Shown here piece after piece: positions 1 through 8,098 of a stretch of DNA of 26,907 bases (the stretch's first letter is position 1; each line of letters begins with the position of its first letter). The notes beneath the pieces are model-generated. The model ran no database searches. It worked only from the letters and a program-made list of their open reading frames with translations, and had not been told where the DNA came from. Made by a program: the position numbers and the translations under genes. The stretch comes from 1XD8-76 sp051880335. GTDB taxonomy: Bacteria > Bacillota > Clostridia > Lachnospirales > Lachnospiraceae. The stretch spans positions 1-26,907 of the forward strand of contig JBJENT010000270.1 of NCBI GenBank assembly GCA_051880335.1, given 5' to 3'.

Positions 1-107
1 TCCTGACGCAGAGACTTCTGCTCTTCCTTCTCCGCCTCTGTAAGCCCCTCTGCCTTGGATTTATGATACAATTCATTAATCCGTTGTATCTTTTGCTCCA
101 TATTCAT
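1..107 (-). CDS. DUF896 (YnzC-like) small protein, 3' end outside window
   Basis: The first 35 codons are visible and the gene runs off the left edge of the window. The peptide begins MNMEQKIQRINELYHKSK and continues with GLTEAEKEEQKSLRQ. This matches the start of the DUF896/YnzC family of roughly 70-80 residue helical proteins (I-x-R-I-N-E-L, then L-T-x-x-E-K-x-E-Q-x-x-L-R-Q). The family has no established biochemical function. The ATG at 107 has an AAAGGA ribosome binding site about 10 bases upstream; a second ATG at 101 is possible but worse spaced. It lies 27 bp downstream of proB and is probably co-transcribed with it. The family call is from motif recognition of a partial sequence. Confidence 0.8.
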   Translation of the reverse strand, partial: MNMEQKIQRINELYHKSKAEGLTEAEKEEQKSLRQ

Positions 108-134
108 ATATTATCTTTCCTTTCAAAACAACTT

Positions 135-1016
135 TTATTTATGCAGCTTCGCAATAAACAAAGGCAGATCAAACCTGTCATCTTTATTGGAATGGAATAA
201 AGTACCGATATTCTGCCCATCTAAAAGCCTGTGGATCACCTTAATATCTTTGCTGTTTGCAATCAGCATATCAATACCAGATTTTGTTGCAATATTAGCT
301 GCAATCAATTTTGTATTCATTCCACCGGTACCCACATCACTTCCGGTAGATGCTTTGCCCATACTCATGGTTGCATCATCCAGTTTTGGCACATCACTAA
401 TGAATCTGGCATCTGGATTACTTCTGGGATCATCGGAATATAATCCATCAATATCAGATAAAAGAATCAGAAGATCTGCATCCACAAGTGCTGCAACAAT
501 AGCAGATAAGGTATCGTTATCACCGATTTCAATTTCATATGTAGCAACTGTATCGTTTTCATTCACAATGGGAATTACACCCAGCTGCAGCAGTTCGCGG
601 AACGTATTTTGGGCATTATAACGATTTAAGCTATCCACAATGGTATTCTTGGTCATTAAAATCTGGGCAGCCACCTGATTATATTCCGCAAATATCTTTT
701 GATAGATCATCATTAGCCGAGCCTGACCGACAGCGGCACAGGCCTGTTTCAATGCAATGGAATGATCTTCATTATCATCTTCCACCTTTTTAATGTGTAC
801 TGCCTTTTTTCCTACCGCAATGGCACCTGAAGTAACCAGTACTACGTCTTTCCCCATATTTCTTAAATTACATAACTCTCTTACCAGCACATCCAATTTG
901 GTATAATCCAGATCCCCTGTCTCTGCATGCTGCAGGGAAGAGGAACCGACTTTAATGACGATACGCTGTTTGTCTTTCAAGAAAGCTCTGTCAAAACTGT
1001 TTTCTACTGTTTCCAT
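135..1016 (-). CDS. proB: glutamate 5-kinase (short form without PUA domain)
   Basis: This enzyme phosphorylates L-glutamate with ATP to glutamate 5-phosphate, the committed step of proline synthesis in the cytoplasm. The 293-residue protein is one amino acid kinase domain: VIKVGSSSL near residue 20 (phosphate loop), LVTSGAIAVG (glutamate site), NENDTV and DNDTLSAIVAALVDADLL in the middle, LLSDIDGLYSDDPR, and GTGGMNTKL near the nucleotide site. The E. coli enzyme is about 367 residues with a C-terminal PUA domain; this one stops after the kinase domain, as in several other bacteria, so it does not look truncated. The ATG at 1016 has GGGAG seven bases upstream. proA is not in the window; it may lie beyond the left edge after the DUF896 gene. 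Confidence 0.95.
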   Translation of the reverse strand: METVENSFDRAFLKDKQRIVIKVGSSSLQHAETGDLDYTKLDVLVRELCNLRNMGKDVVLVTSGAIAVGKKAVHIKKVEDDNEDHSIALKQACAAVGQARLMMIYQKIFAEYNQVAAQILMTKNTIVDSLNRYNAQNTFRELLQLGVIPIVNENDTVATYEIEIGDNDTLSAIVAALVDADLLILLSDIDGLYSDDPRSNPDARFISDVPKLDDATMSMGKASTGSDVGTGGMNTKLIAANIATKSGIDMLIANSKDIKVIHRLLDGQNIGTLFHSNKDDRFDLPLFIAKLHK

Positions 1017-1035
1017 TTTATTTCTCCCGTCTTAT

Positions 1036-1107
1036 ATGATTATGATATACTGCATATATTTGCTATTGATGAACTGCAACTATCTACGGATGATACACTG
1101 CACCTAT
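1036..1107 (-). repeat. three degenerate 24-bp tandem units at the end of the upstream flavoprotein gene
   Basis: Read on the minus strand, units span 1107-1084, 1083-1060 and 1059-1036. Each begins ATA, has TGCAGT at positions 6-11 and ATCA at positions 14-17. Units 2 and 3 each agree with unit 1 at 16 of 24 positions by eye. Unit 1 encodes the C-terminal IGAVYHP plus stop of the flavoprotein gene. The period is a multiple of three, so the same frame past the stop reads IVAVHQ-stop and IYAVYHNH before another stop. Confidence 0.6.
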
Positions 1108-2703
1108 TTGCTGTGCTATTTTTAATCCATCCATTGCAGCAGATGTGATTCCGCCGGCATATCCGGCCCCCTCACCACATGGATAAATGCCCTTGATATT
1201 GCTTTCCAGATTATCATCCCGCAGCATCCGTACCGGGGAAGAGGTTCTGCTTTCCAACCCGCACAAATAAACTCCCGCGTTGGCAAAACCATGAATCTTC
1301 TTATCGATTTGCTCCATTCCTTCTACAAAAGCTTTGTTACATGCATCCGGCATCACTTCTGTCAGGTCGGCCATTTCATATTTTCCTTTGATTTCCGGTT
1401 CAAAGCAAAAGGCATCGCTGGTTATATCAGATAACTCCATATTATTTTTTTTAACTATCCTGGACCTGAAATTACCATAGGTTTGAACCGGTATGCTGCC
1501 CTTTCCCGCCCGATAAGCCCTTTCTTCCAGGTCTCTTTGAAAATATACTCCGGCAAGGGGGCCATCATAATGAAAATCATCCGGGGTGACGGAAACAATG
1601 ATTGCACTATTTGCACAACTACTGTTTCTGCCACTGTAACTCATTCCATTAACTGCCAGTCTTCCTATTTCCGAGGAAGCATTTACCACATAGCCACCGG
1701 GGCACATACAAAAAGAATACACCCCACGTCCATCCGATGCCTTTGCAGTCACCTTATAAGGTGCTGCACCCAGCTCAGGGACATCACTTTTTCCATATTG
1801 TGTCCGATTGATAAAGGATTGGGGATGGATCACACGATAACCGATTGCAAAGGCTTTGGGTTCCATGGAAAGATTTCGCTCCAGCAGCCTTTCGAAGGTA
1901 TCACGGGCACTATGACCGATGGCCAGAATCACCACTTCACAATCCATCCATTCGGAGTCATTGATACAGACTCCGGTAATTTTTCCATCCTGAACACAAA
2001 AATCGGTGACCTGACTGGAAAATCTGACCTCACCACCGGCATCCAGAATTGCTTTTCTCATCTTTTTTACAATTTCCCTTAATTTATCAGTACCAATATG
2101 AGGCTTATGGTCATATAAAATAGATTCATCCGCACCAAACTCTACAAAGGTTTCCAGTACTTTACGGTTTCTGCCGGAAGAATCCTTTACCAGAGTATTC
2201 AGTTTTCCATCGGAAAATGTTCCGGCGCCTCCTTCCCCAAACTGTACATTAGAATCTGGATTCAGCTTTTCACCATTCCAAAAATTCAGCACATCTTTGG
2301 TTCTTTGATCCACATCCTGTCCCCGTTCCAGAAGAATCGGCCGGTATCCCTGTCTTGCCAGCTCCAGTCCGCAGAATAATCCGGCCGGTCCCATTCCTAT
2401 GATAACCGGACGATGGTGCAAAGAAACTGTTCCCGGATGTGGAAACCTATATTCTATCGGTTCATATAAAGATATATCTCTGTCCTTTTTCTTTCTTGAA
2501 AGAATTTTATTTTCATTCTTCAAAGAAACTGCTAATGTATATTGAAAGAAAAGATCCGGTTTTTTCCGTGCATCAACAGATCTTCTTAATATTTTAAAGT
2601 CAAGAATCTGTTCTTCACCGCAATCCAGTTTTCTGGAAATTGCACGAAGAAGCTGTGGCTTACTATGATTGATAGGACATTTGATCTGATTGACCTGTAA
2701 CAC
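1084..2703 (-). CDS. NAD(P)/FAD-dependent oxidoreductase, COG2509-type
   Basis: This is a 539-residue flavoprotein of the uncharacterised FAD-dependent dehydrogenase family (COG2509). The N-terminal ~100 residues form the family's small alpha/beta module (KPQLLRAISRKL, then ILRRSVDARKKP). A dinucleotide-binding Rossmann motif, VIIGMGPAGLFCGLELARQG, follows near residue 100, and then the family signature QFGEGGAGTFSDGKLNT. The C-terminus carries YPCGEGAGYAGGITSAAMDG, the second flavin-contacting loop. No membrane segments are visible. The start is a GTG at 2703 with AAAGGAG six bases upstream. It is 85 bp downstream of the BaiN-type gene, with which it shares FAD binding but not family. The substrate is unknown. 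Confidence 0.88.
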   Translation of the reverse strand: MLQVNQIKCPINHSKPQLLRAISRKLDCGEEQILDFKILRRSVDARKKPDLFFQYTLAVSLKNENKILSRKKKDRDISLYEPIEYRFPHPGTVSLHHRPVIIGMGPAGLFCGLELARQGYRPILLERGQDVDQRTKDVLNFWNGEKLNPDSNVQFGEGGAGTFSDGKLNTLVKDSSGRNRKVLETFVEFGADESILYDHKPHIGTDKLREIVKKMRKAILDAGGEVRFSSQVTDFCVQDGKITGVCINDSEWMDCEVVILAIGHSARDTFERLLERNLSMEPKAFAIGYRVIHPQSFINRTQYGKSDVPELGAAPYKVTAKASDGRGVYSFCMCPGGYVVNASSEIGRLAVNGMSYSGRNSSCANSAIIVSVTPDDFHYDGPLAGVYFQRDLEERAYRAGKGSIPVQTYGNFRSRIVKKNNMELSDITSDAFCFEPEIKGKYEMADLTEVMPDACNKAFVEGMEQIDKKIHGFANAGVYLCGLESRTSSPVRMLRDDNLESNIKGIYPCGEGAGYAGGITSAAMDGLKIAQQIGAVYHP

Positions 2704-2724
2704 AGTAAACTCCTTTCTGTTTTC

Positions 2725-2758
2725 TTATTGCTCACTGTTTTTTATTGCTCATTGTTTT
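2725..2758 (-). repeat. 17-bp tandem duplication in a leader
   Basis: Two adjacent 17-bp copies (2725-2741 and 2742-2758) differ at one position (2735 versus 2752). On the minus strand the core of each copy reads GAGCAATAA. They lie between the BaiN-type gene and the ribosome binding site of the COG2509 flavoprotein gene. Confidence 0.75.
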
Positions 2759-2788
2759 CTTTAAATTAAACATGATATAAGGTATAAA

Positions 2789-4087
2789 CTATTGTTTCCC
2801 CTTTTCATTCATTTTTTCAACATAACTGCATGCTGAAAGACCGGCTGTCCGTCCGGATATCCATGCAAAATGCAGATTAAATCCACCGCAGATACCATCT
2901 ACGTTTAATATTTCTCCGCAGGCAAATAAGCCGGGACATTTCTTATACTGCAGATTTTCATCAAACTGATCCAGATAAAATCCACCGCGGCATACCTGGG
3001 CATTTTCCATGGAATCAACCTCTGTGATATGTACACAAAAATCTTCCATCTGATGATACACCCTGAGCAGATCATCCACCACCAGATTTTTCACCAAAAT
3101 ATCTTCCTGCAACCCTGCATTTCTTATACATTGTTGAGAAATCTTCCGGGGCAATATTCCCAGGAAAAACTCATCCACGGTTCTGTCTTTCTGATTTTTC
3201 ATTCTGTCCAAGATCCAGCTTCCGGGATCTGTAATGCCCAGTTCTTTTACAAAGTTCATGTGCACTTCAATCTCATTACCTTTGTCCAGAGACTGTGCTG
3301 CAAAGCCGGAAAGCTGAAAAACAGCAATTCCTGAAATACCTGTTTTGGTAAACTGAACTTCTCCCTTTTCCACCATACAAAGTTTTCTATTTTCATACGA
3401 AGACCTTTTATATGAAGATTTATCATATAAAGGGATTTCATATAAAGAAACCTCTGCCTGTATCCGTACTCCGGCAAGTGTTTTAAAAAACTTCTCCCTG
3501 CAAAGCATCCTGGTCAGAGAAGGGTATAGCTTTGATGTTTTGATATGAAAAGCTTCCCCCAGTTCGTAGGGCATATTTCCGGGATCTTTACAGAATCCAC
3601 CAGCTTTACTGCCCATGGCCAGGATCACTGCTTTTCCCTGCATACGGAAGTTTTCTCCCAACACCTCAAACAACTCATTCTTTTTTCTGATCCGGGTAAC
3701 CCTGCTATCTGTCCTGACCTGACCATGCAGTTCCTGTATTCTGAGCCTGAGAACATCCAGCACGGTAGAAGCATTTTCGCTAAGAGGATAAAGATATCCG
3801 TTCTTATTTCTGGCATACATTCCCAGTTTCTCGAAATACGTCAGAACATCCTGTACTGTATATCTGGAAAGGATTGACTGCAAAATATCACTGGCATCTG
3901 TATAGTAATCATCCGGAGAAACCTTTTCATGGGTAAAATTACAGCGTCCGTTTCCGGTAGCTAATATTTTCTTACCTACTCTGCTTTGTTCTTCCAGAAT
4001 CAAAACCTTTAAATTTTTTTCCAATGCAGAAATGGCAGCCATCAATCCCGAGGCACCACCACCTACCACAATCAAATCATAAATCAT
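2789..4087 (-). CDS. BaiN/HI0933-family NAD(P)/FAD-dependent oxidoreductase
   Basis: This 432-residue flavoprotein belongs to the HI0933/YhiN family, which includes BaiN of bile-acid-dehydroxylating clostridia and is often annotated as aminoacetone oxidase family. It opens with the Rossmann motif LIVVGGGASGLMAA, followed by the diagnostic GKKILATGNGRCNFT near residue 40. AVILAMGSKAGG lies in the centre and ACGEILNVDGICGGFNLHFA near the C-terminus; these family motifs contact FAD. Length is normal. The ATG at 4087 follows the upstream BofC-like gene by 14 bp, with AAAGGG 10 bases before it. There is no bile-acid gene cluster here, so bile-acid activity should not be assumed. The family is certain and the substrate is unknown. 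Confidence 0.9.
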   Translation of the reverse strand: MIYDLIVVGGGASGLMAAISALEKNLKVLILEEQSRVGKKILATGNGRCNFTHEKVSPDDYYTDASDILQSILSRYTVQDVLTYFEKLGMYARNKNGYLYPLSENASTVLDVLRLRIQELHGQVRTDSRVTRIRKKNELFEVLGENFRMQGKAVILAMGSKAGGFCKDPGNMPYELGEAFHIKTSKLYPSLTRMLCREKFFKTLAGVRIQAEVSLYEIPLYDKSSYKRSSYENRKLCMVEKGEVQFTKTGISGIAVFQLSGFAAQSLDKGNEIEVHMNFVKELGITDPGSWILDRMKNQKDRTVDEFFLGILPRKISQQCIRNAGLQEDILVKNLVVDDLLRVYHQMEDFCVHITEVDSMENAQVCRGGFYLDQFDENLQYKKCPGLFACGEILNVDGICGGFNLHFAWISGRTAGLSACSYVEKMNEKGKQ

Positions 4088-4101
4088 CTTATTACATCCC
4101 T

Positions 4102-4716
4102 TTAGCTGGAATAGGATTCCAAAAAAGCATACAATTCCTTCTGACTACTTACTTCTTTTTTCTGAAGAAGCTCATTTCTAACATGTTCCGGCAATTCATC
4201 CGCCTGAATATTGGTATTCATAAAGACTGTTTCGCCATCCCACTCATATACAATAACACGATTTTGAAAAATAGCTAAATAGAAACAATCGCTTTTCTGG
4301 GGTTCATTTTTTGCACGATAATATTTATACAGTTCCACTTTCTTATCTGAAAAAGCATTTAAGGATATATTTTCCAAGCCATTTTTCAGTTCCTTTAGTG
4401 GTGGAGATGTATTGAGCTGATTAATCTCTTCTGTCAATTCTCCAAGCCCCATACCAAGATATTTTGCCGGAACGGTTTCACTTCTGACCACTCCCAGTGA
4501 TGACAGTACCTCGTTCTCACTATCCAGATATATTTCATGAATTTCCCAGATCGTATCCGCACAAACATACCCTTGTCCTGTATCTGATACAGACATTTCT
4601 TCATATCCGGAACTGCCCGGATAAAAGAACATCTGATACTTCATCCCCAAAAAACAACCTATGATAAACAAACCAATGCAAACAATAAATAGGCTGATAC
4701 CCCTTACAAGCTTCAT
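4102..4716 (-). CDS. membrane-anchored BofC-like protein
   Basis: The 204-residue protein has one N-terminal membrane segment (residues ~5-25, ISLFIVCIGLFIIGCFLG) with the remainder predicted outside the cytoplasm. The last ~60 residues (FYLAIFQNRVIVYEW, then QADELPEHVRNELLQ and ELYAFLESYSS) resemble the C-terminal domain of BofC, the intercompartmental regulator of SpoIVB signalling in sporulation. The resemblance is the pattern of a strand, a variable acidic loop, an LPE helix and a terminal L-E-x-Y segment. The middle is not recognised. The ATG at 4716 is chosen over one at 4740 because GGAGG sits five bases upstream of it. It is followed closely by the BaiN-type gene. Homology to BofC is inferred from pattern, so a sporulation role is a hypothesis. 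Confidence 0.6.
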   Translation of the reverse strand: MKLVRGISLFIVCIGLFIIGCFLGMKYQMFFYPGSSGYEEMSVSDTGQGYVCADTIWEIHEIYLDSENEVLSSLGVVRSETVPAKYLGMGLGELTEEINQLNTSPPLKELKNGLENISLNAFSDKKVELYKYYRAKNEPQKSDCFYLAIFQNRVIVYEWDGETVFMNTNIQADELPEHVRNELLQKKEVSSQKELYAFLESYSS

Positions 4717-4773
4717 ATCCACCTCCAGAAACGTAGGCAATCTTGCTATAAGTATCAGCTTATTTTATGAAAA

Positions 4774-6393
4774 TTATTCTTGACGGATAAACCTGTTTAC
4801 AATCAGAAAAAGTAATCCTCCCGGCATGTGTGCTGCTTCCGAAGAAGAAATTAATCGCAAAGCAGAAAGTGCAACAATATAAATGATAACACCCGGAATC
4901 ACACAGATCAGTATCGCCACTTCCGGCAAAAGTTTGGAACCGCCAATCTGATAAATCAAAAGCATGGTCAAAACGGAAGCAAGAGCAACAATTATGATCA
5001 TGATCATTTTTTTCAAGAAACCGGATGACAGCCTTATTTTTCGAATCACAAATAAGAACAGAAGCAAGGCAATGATAATATGCTGAATGATATATGGAAT
5101 GGTAACACCCATTACTGCCCTATCCATTTTAAAAAGGGTAAAGGAAAGTACCGTCTGTACGACAAATCCGCCACTGATTGCAAGAAACGGAAACCAGACT
5201 TCATTCATAACCGAATACAATCTCTGCTCCAGAGAACTGAAAACAAAAGCAAAAACGGTCATTGCACTAAGCATTAATAGCTGTGTTATGTTCTCATTTA
5301 TATAGCATCTCAGAATTTTACACAGGGGCTGAGCAAGTACAGCTATTGCAGCGGAAACCGGTAACACATATACCAGGAGGTTAAGCAGGATTCCCATGCG
5401 CCTTTCCCGTATCTGCATATAGTCTTCATTTCGAAACAGCCCGCTTAGTCCTTTGAAATTATGGTTATTCCACAATAAAAAGGCATATATTATAATCGCA
5501 AAAACCGGAAGAATGATTCCAAAATAATTTCCTGCAACCTTCATATATTCCGGAGAGGATACATTCTTCATACAAATATGAATGTATAAAACAAAATCCA
5601 CCAATAAAGGAGCAGACAGGAAGAATAACTTCATCCCGCCAAACATACCGGAAACCAGAATAATCTTGGAGCAATCCAGGATGGATTCCGGATATTTTGT
5701 AGTATCCTGATCGTATAACCGGTTAAATTCACCATGTAAAAGAATCCAGAATATAAACAACACAAGTAGTCCCAAAAAGCAACCCAATCCGATTCCGGCC
5801 AAAGAACCGATTGCACCATAAACAGATGTTAATCCCTGATTATGAAGCAGGGATGCTATCTTTTCTCCATATTTCATAAATCTTTCCATAGCCACCAGAC
5901 TAAAGAAAAATATGGAAATCTGTCTCACCAGCATAAAGATTTTTGCTGTCTTTACCATACCCATTCCACGATAATATCCTGAAATAATTTCCGATATGGT
6001 CCACAAAAAAATGATAGGAGCAGCGACTATGATACAGACACCAATGAACGTGTCTTTAAAAAGAAATTCGCCAATCATGTTCCCGAAAATAAGAATCAAA
6101 ACTGTCAGGACAAATGCCGGAATCCCCACAGAAATCAGTGCGCCTTTATAAAAATGTTTGGCGTTAATATACTGTTTTCTTGCCGCTCTTCCTTTTACAT
6201 ACTTTGCAATGAAATCAGAAGTCCAAATGGAAACCAATGCCAGAACACTGCCTACCAGAAAAAGAGTAAGCATAAAATAACCGGCCCCATATGTTCCTAA
6301 AGAATACGTTATCGTAAGAACATTTATCATTCCAAGGATAATAAGATAGTATTTTAATTTATCAATTCCTATTGTGTTTGTTTGTCTTCTCAC
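4774..6393 (-). CDS. polytopic MOP-superfamily (SpoVB/MurJ-like) flippase
   Basis: This 539-residue protein has about 12-14 hydrophobic segments over its whole length, separated by short basic loops. The fold pattern and the segment SEIISGYYRGMGMVKTAKIF, equivalent to the G-Y-x-x-G-x-x-x-x-x-x-A loop of SpoVB/Wzx proteins, place it in the multidrug/oligosaccharidyl-lipid/polysaccharide exporter superfamily. Members flip lipid-linked saccharides across the membrane. The N-terminus lacks the usual SpoVB opening, so the subfamily is uncertain. The start is a GTG at 6393 with AGG seven bases upstream; no better ATG is nearby. It sits 33 bp after ybeY, where other Firmicutes carry dgkA/era. With the adjacent BofC-like gene, an envelope or spore-wall role is possible. 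Confidence 0.65.
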   Translation of the reverse strand: MRRQTNTIGIDKLKYYLIILGMINVLTITYSLGTYGAGYFMLTLFLVGSVLALVSIWTSDFIAKYVKGRAARKQYINAKHFYKGALISVGIPAFVLTVLILIFGNMIGEFLFKDTFIGVCIIVAAPIIFLWTISEIISGYYRGMGMVKTAKIFMLVRQISIFFFSLVAMERFMKYGEKIASLLHNQGLTSVYGAIGSLAGIGLGCFLGLLVLFIFWILLHGEFNRLYDQDTTKYPESILDCSKIILVSGMFGGMKLFFLSAPLLVDFVLYIHICMKNVSSPEYMKVAGNYFGIILPVFAIIIYAFLLWNNHNFKGLSGLFRNEDYMQIRERRMGILLNLLVYVLPVSAAIAVLAQPLCKILRCYINENITQLLMLSAMTVFAFVFSSLEQRLYSVMNEVWFPFLAISGGFVVQTVLSFTLFKMDRAVMGVTIPYIIQHIIIALLLFLFVIRKIRLSSGFLKKMIMIIIVALASVLTMLLIYQIGGSKLLPEVAILICVIPGVIIYIVALSALRLISSSEAAHMPGGLLFLIVNRFIRQE

Positions 6394-6426
6394 TTGTAAA
6401 CCTACTATTATTTATAAGATTTCTTT

Positions 6427-6927
6427 TTATTCCCTTGTAATACCAAGCTGTCTCAGCGCTTCTTCCTGTTTCCGTTCCATGATGCTGCTTTCTGCTTCTG
6501 TCATGTGATCATATCCGCATAAATGTAACATACTATGCGCAACCAGAAAGGCAAATTCTCTCTTCAGGCTGTGTCCATATGCCTCTGCCTGTTCCTGTAC
6601 TTTATCGGTACTGATAATAATATCACCTAATAAAAGTTCTCCTGTGTCCGGATCAAAATAATCCAGTTCCGATTCTTCCACCTTACCAAAATCACCGGGC
6701 ACTTCAAAATCCAGATTAGGAAAAGATAAAACATCTGTAGGCCTGTCCATTCCTCTGTAAGTGGAATTAAATTCCTGAATACCGGTATTATCCGTTAAAA
6801 GCACATTTACAGAAGCTTCGTAGGGACAGTTTTCCGTCTGTAAAATCTGTTCCATCAATTGATCCACGATTTCTTTTATGGAAAAATCATATGTTACATC
6901 CACTTCATTCTCAACATACGAAGTCAT
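6427..6927 (-). CDS. ybeY: endoribonuclease YbeY (16S rRNA 3'-end maturation)
   Basis: YbeY is a zinc-dependent endoribonuclease that acts in 16S rRNA maturation and ribosome quality control. The 166-residue protein contains the family motif with the three zinc-binding histidines, HSMLHLCGYDH (H131, H135, H141), and the upstream conserved block FNSTYRGMDRPTDVLSFP. LLLGDIIIS is also typical. The ATG at 6927 is used because GAGGAG lies 10 bases upstream; the longer frame would start at a TTG within the previous gene. The gene overlaps the end of the PgpH-like gene by 17 bp, which suggests translational coupling. phoH, the HD protein and ybeY are neighbours in many Firmicutes. Confidence 0.95.
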   Translation of the reverse strand: MTSYVENEVDVTYDFSIKEIVDQLMEQILQTENCPYEASVNVLLTDNTGIQEFNSTYRGMDRPTDVLSFPNLDFEVPGDFGKVEESELDYFDPDTGELLLGDIIISTDKVQEQAEAYGHSLKREFAFLVAHSMLHLCGYDHMTEAESSIMERKQEEALRQLGITRE

Positions 6928-8098
6928 AATACATTTTCTCCTCAATTAGCTTTTGTTCAATAAAACGCATGTCACGAAGGGTTATCTCCGATTCCAAAAA
7001 GGTTTCCGGTGATAAACGTTTTTGAAACAACTTGTGAATGACTAATTCGTACTGAATTTTCTGATCCTTTGCCTGTCCGGACAGATACTGTATCGTTGTA
7101 ATCAACGTGTCGCAGATACTCACTACAACAGCTTCTTTCTCCATAGGATAAGGCACTTTTTTCTTCAGCTGCTCAATCAATCGCCTGCCATGCACCGGAA
7201 TATCCATTTCGCTTAACTCGTCCATGCTAAAATGATGATAATATGCTGCACATTTTGCTGCCTGAACATCAAGCATCAGCTTTGTACAAATACGTTCCGT
7301 TAAATAAGCGGTATGTAGACTCCGGTAATAAGATTCCCTGGATTTTTCTTTCAATGACAGCATTTTTTCATATTCCGGATCATTGATTGTCTGGTATAGA
7401 ATACTCTCTTTATTTGCGACTTTTGTATTATAAAACTGCATATAAATACAAATCACAATACCGCTGACAATAATATTTACCATGGGAATAACAGCATCTT
7501 CCGGGCCAAGTCTCTTGTTCTGGACAAGTAAAACACCGGACATCAGAAAAATCAACTGAGTAACCAGAGAAAATGCCAATGGGAATCCAATTTTAAAATC
7601 TTTTCCAATTCTACTGAAAAAAGCAATACCGCTGAGACCACTTAATAAATATAAGTATAGTCCTATCGTTCCATCTGCAGGACATAAAAATACAGTCAGA
7701 ATCAGAAGCGTTGTTGCAGATACCATTCCGGTTACAGTATCACTTACCTGTGTCAGACAAACATAAAAAACAAGAAAAAGCCATCCGGTCACAGGCAGTT
7801 TGGCAAAAATAACAGTGCATACAAGACCGGTCACATAAACAACTAAAAACCGGAAGGGATGGTCTGCATTATCAAAACAAAATGTACCTTTCTGTGCTCC
7901 TGAAACAAAACAGAAAACAATCAGTAAAGAAAGGCCTGTTGTTACTAAAATATTGCGAAACATTTCATAGAAACCGGTTTCCAGATAATAGGAAGCTCCA
8001 AAAGCGGTTAATCCGGTTAATACCACCAGACTGAACAAGCAGAAAAAATTAATTCCTTTTTGAAATATTTTTCCTGTTTCTACTGCTTCGGTTGCCAT
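6911..8098 (-). CDS. truncated, degenerate PgpH/YqfF-like membrane protein
   Basis: The position between phoH and ybeY and the layout match PgpH/YqfF, a c-di-AMP phosphodiesterase with a 7TM region and a cytoplasmic HD domain. The protein here is ~395 residues, against ~700 for PgpH. It opens directly into about seven membrane segments and lacks the large extracellular 7TMR-HDED domain. The cytoplasmic part aligns by eye: SYYRSLHTAYLTE replaces family TYHHSxxxAxLxE, AAYYHHFS replaces xxYYHDIG, and the HPxxG...HHGT section is missing. SICDTL (the family A-D-S site) and the terminal SEITLRDMRFIEQKL remain. Metal binding and catalysis are therefore unlikely. The ATG at 8098 is chosen to limit overlap with phoH to 50 bp; an ATG at 8131 is also possible, and neither has a strong ribosome binding site. 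Confidence 0.72.
   Translation of the reverse strand: MATEAVETGKIFQKGINFFCLFSLVVLTGLTAFGASYYLETGFYEMFRNILVTTGLSLLIVFCFVSGAQKGTFCFDNADHPFRFLVVYVTGLVCTVIFAKLPVTGWLFLVFYVCLTQVSDTVTGMVSATTLLILTVFLCPADGTIGLYLYLLSGLSGIAFFSRIGKDFKIGFPLAFSLVTQLIFLMSGVLLVQNKRLGPEDAVIPMVNIIVSGIVICIYMQFYNTKVANKESILYQTINDPEYEKMLSLKEKSRESYYRSLHTAYLTERICTKLMLDVQAAKCAAYYHHFSMDELSEMDIPVHGRRLIEQLKKKVPYPMEKEAVVVSICDTLITTIQYLSGQAKDQKIQYELVIHKLFQKRLSPETFLESEITLRDMRFIEQKLIEEKMYYDFVC

Noticed and set aside
1483..2082. 199-codon open frame on the plus strand
   Set aside because: It lies wholly opposite the well-supported flavoprotein gene, its product resembles no family and it has no ribosome binding site that I can see.
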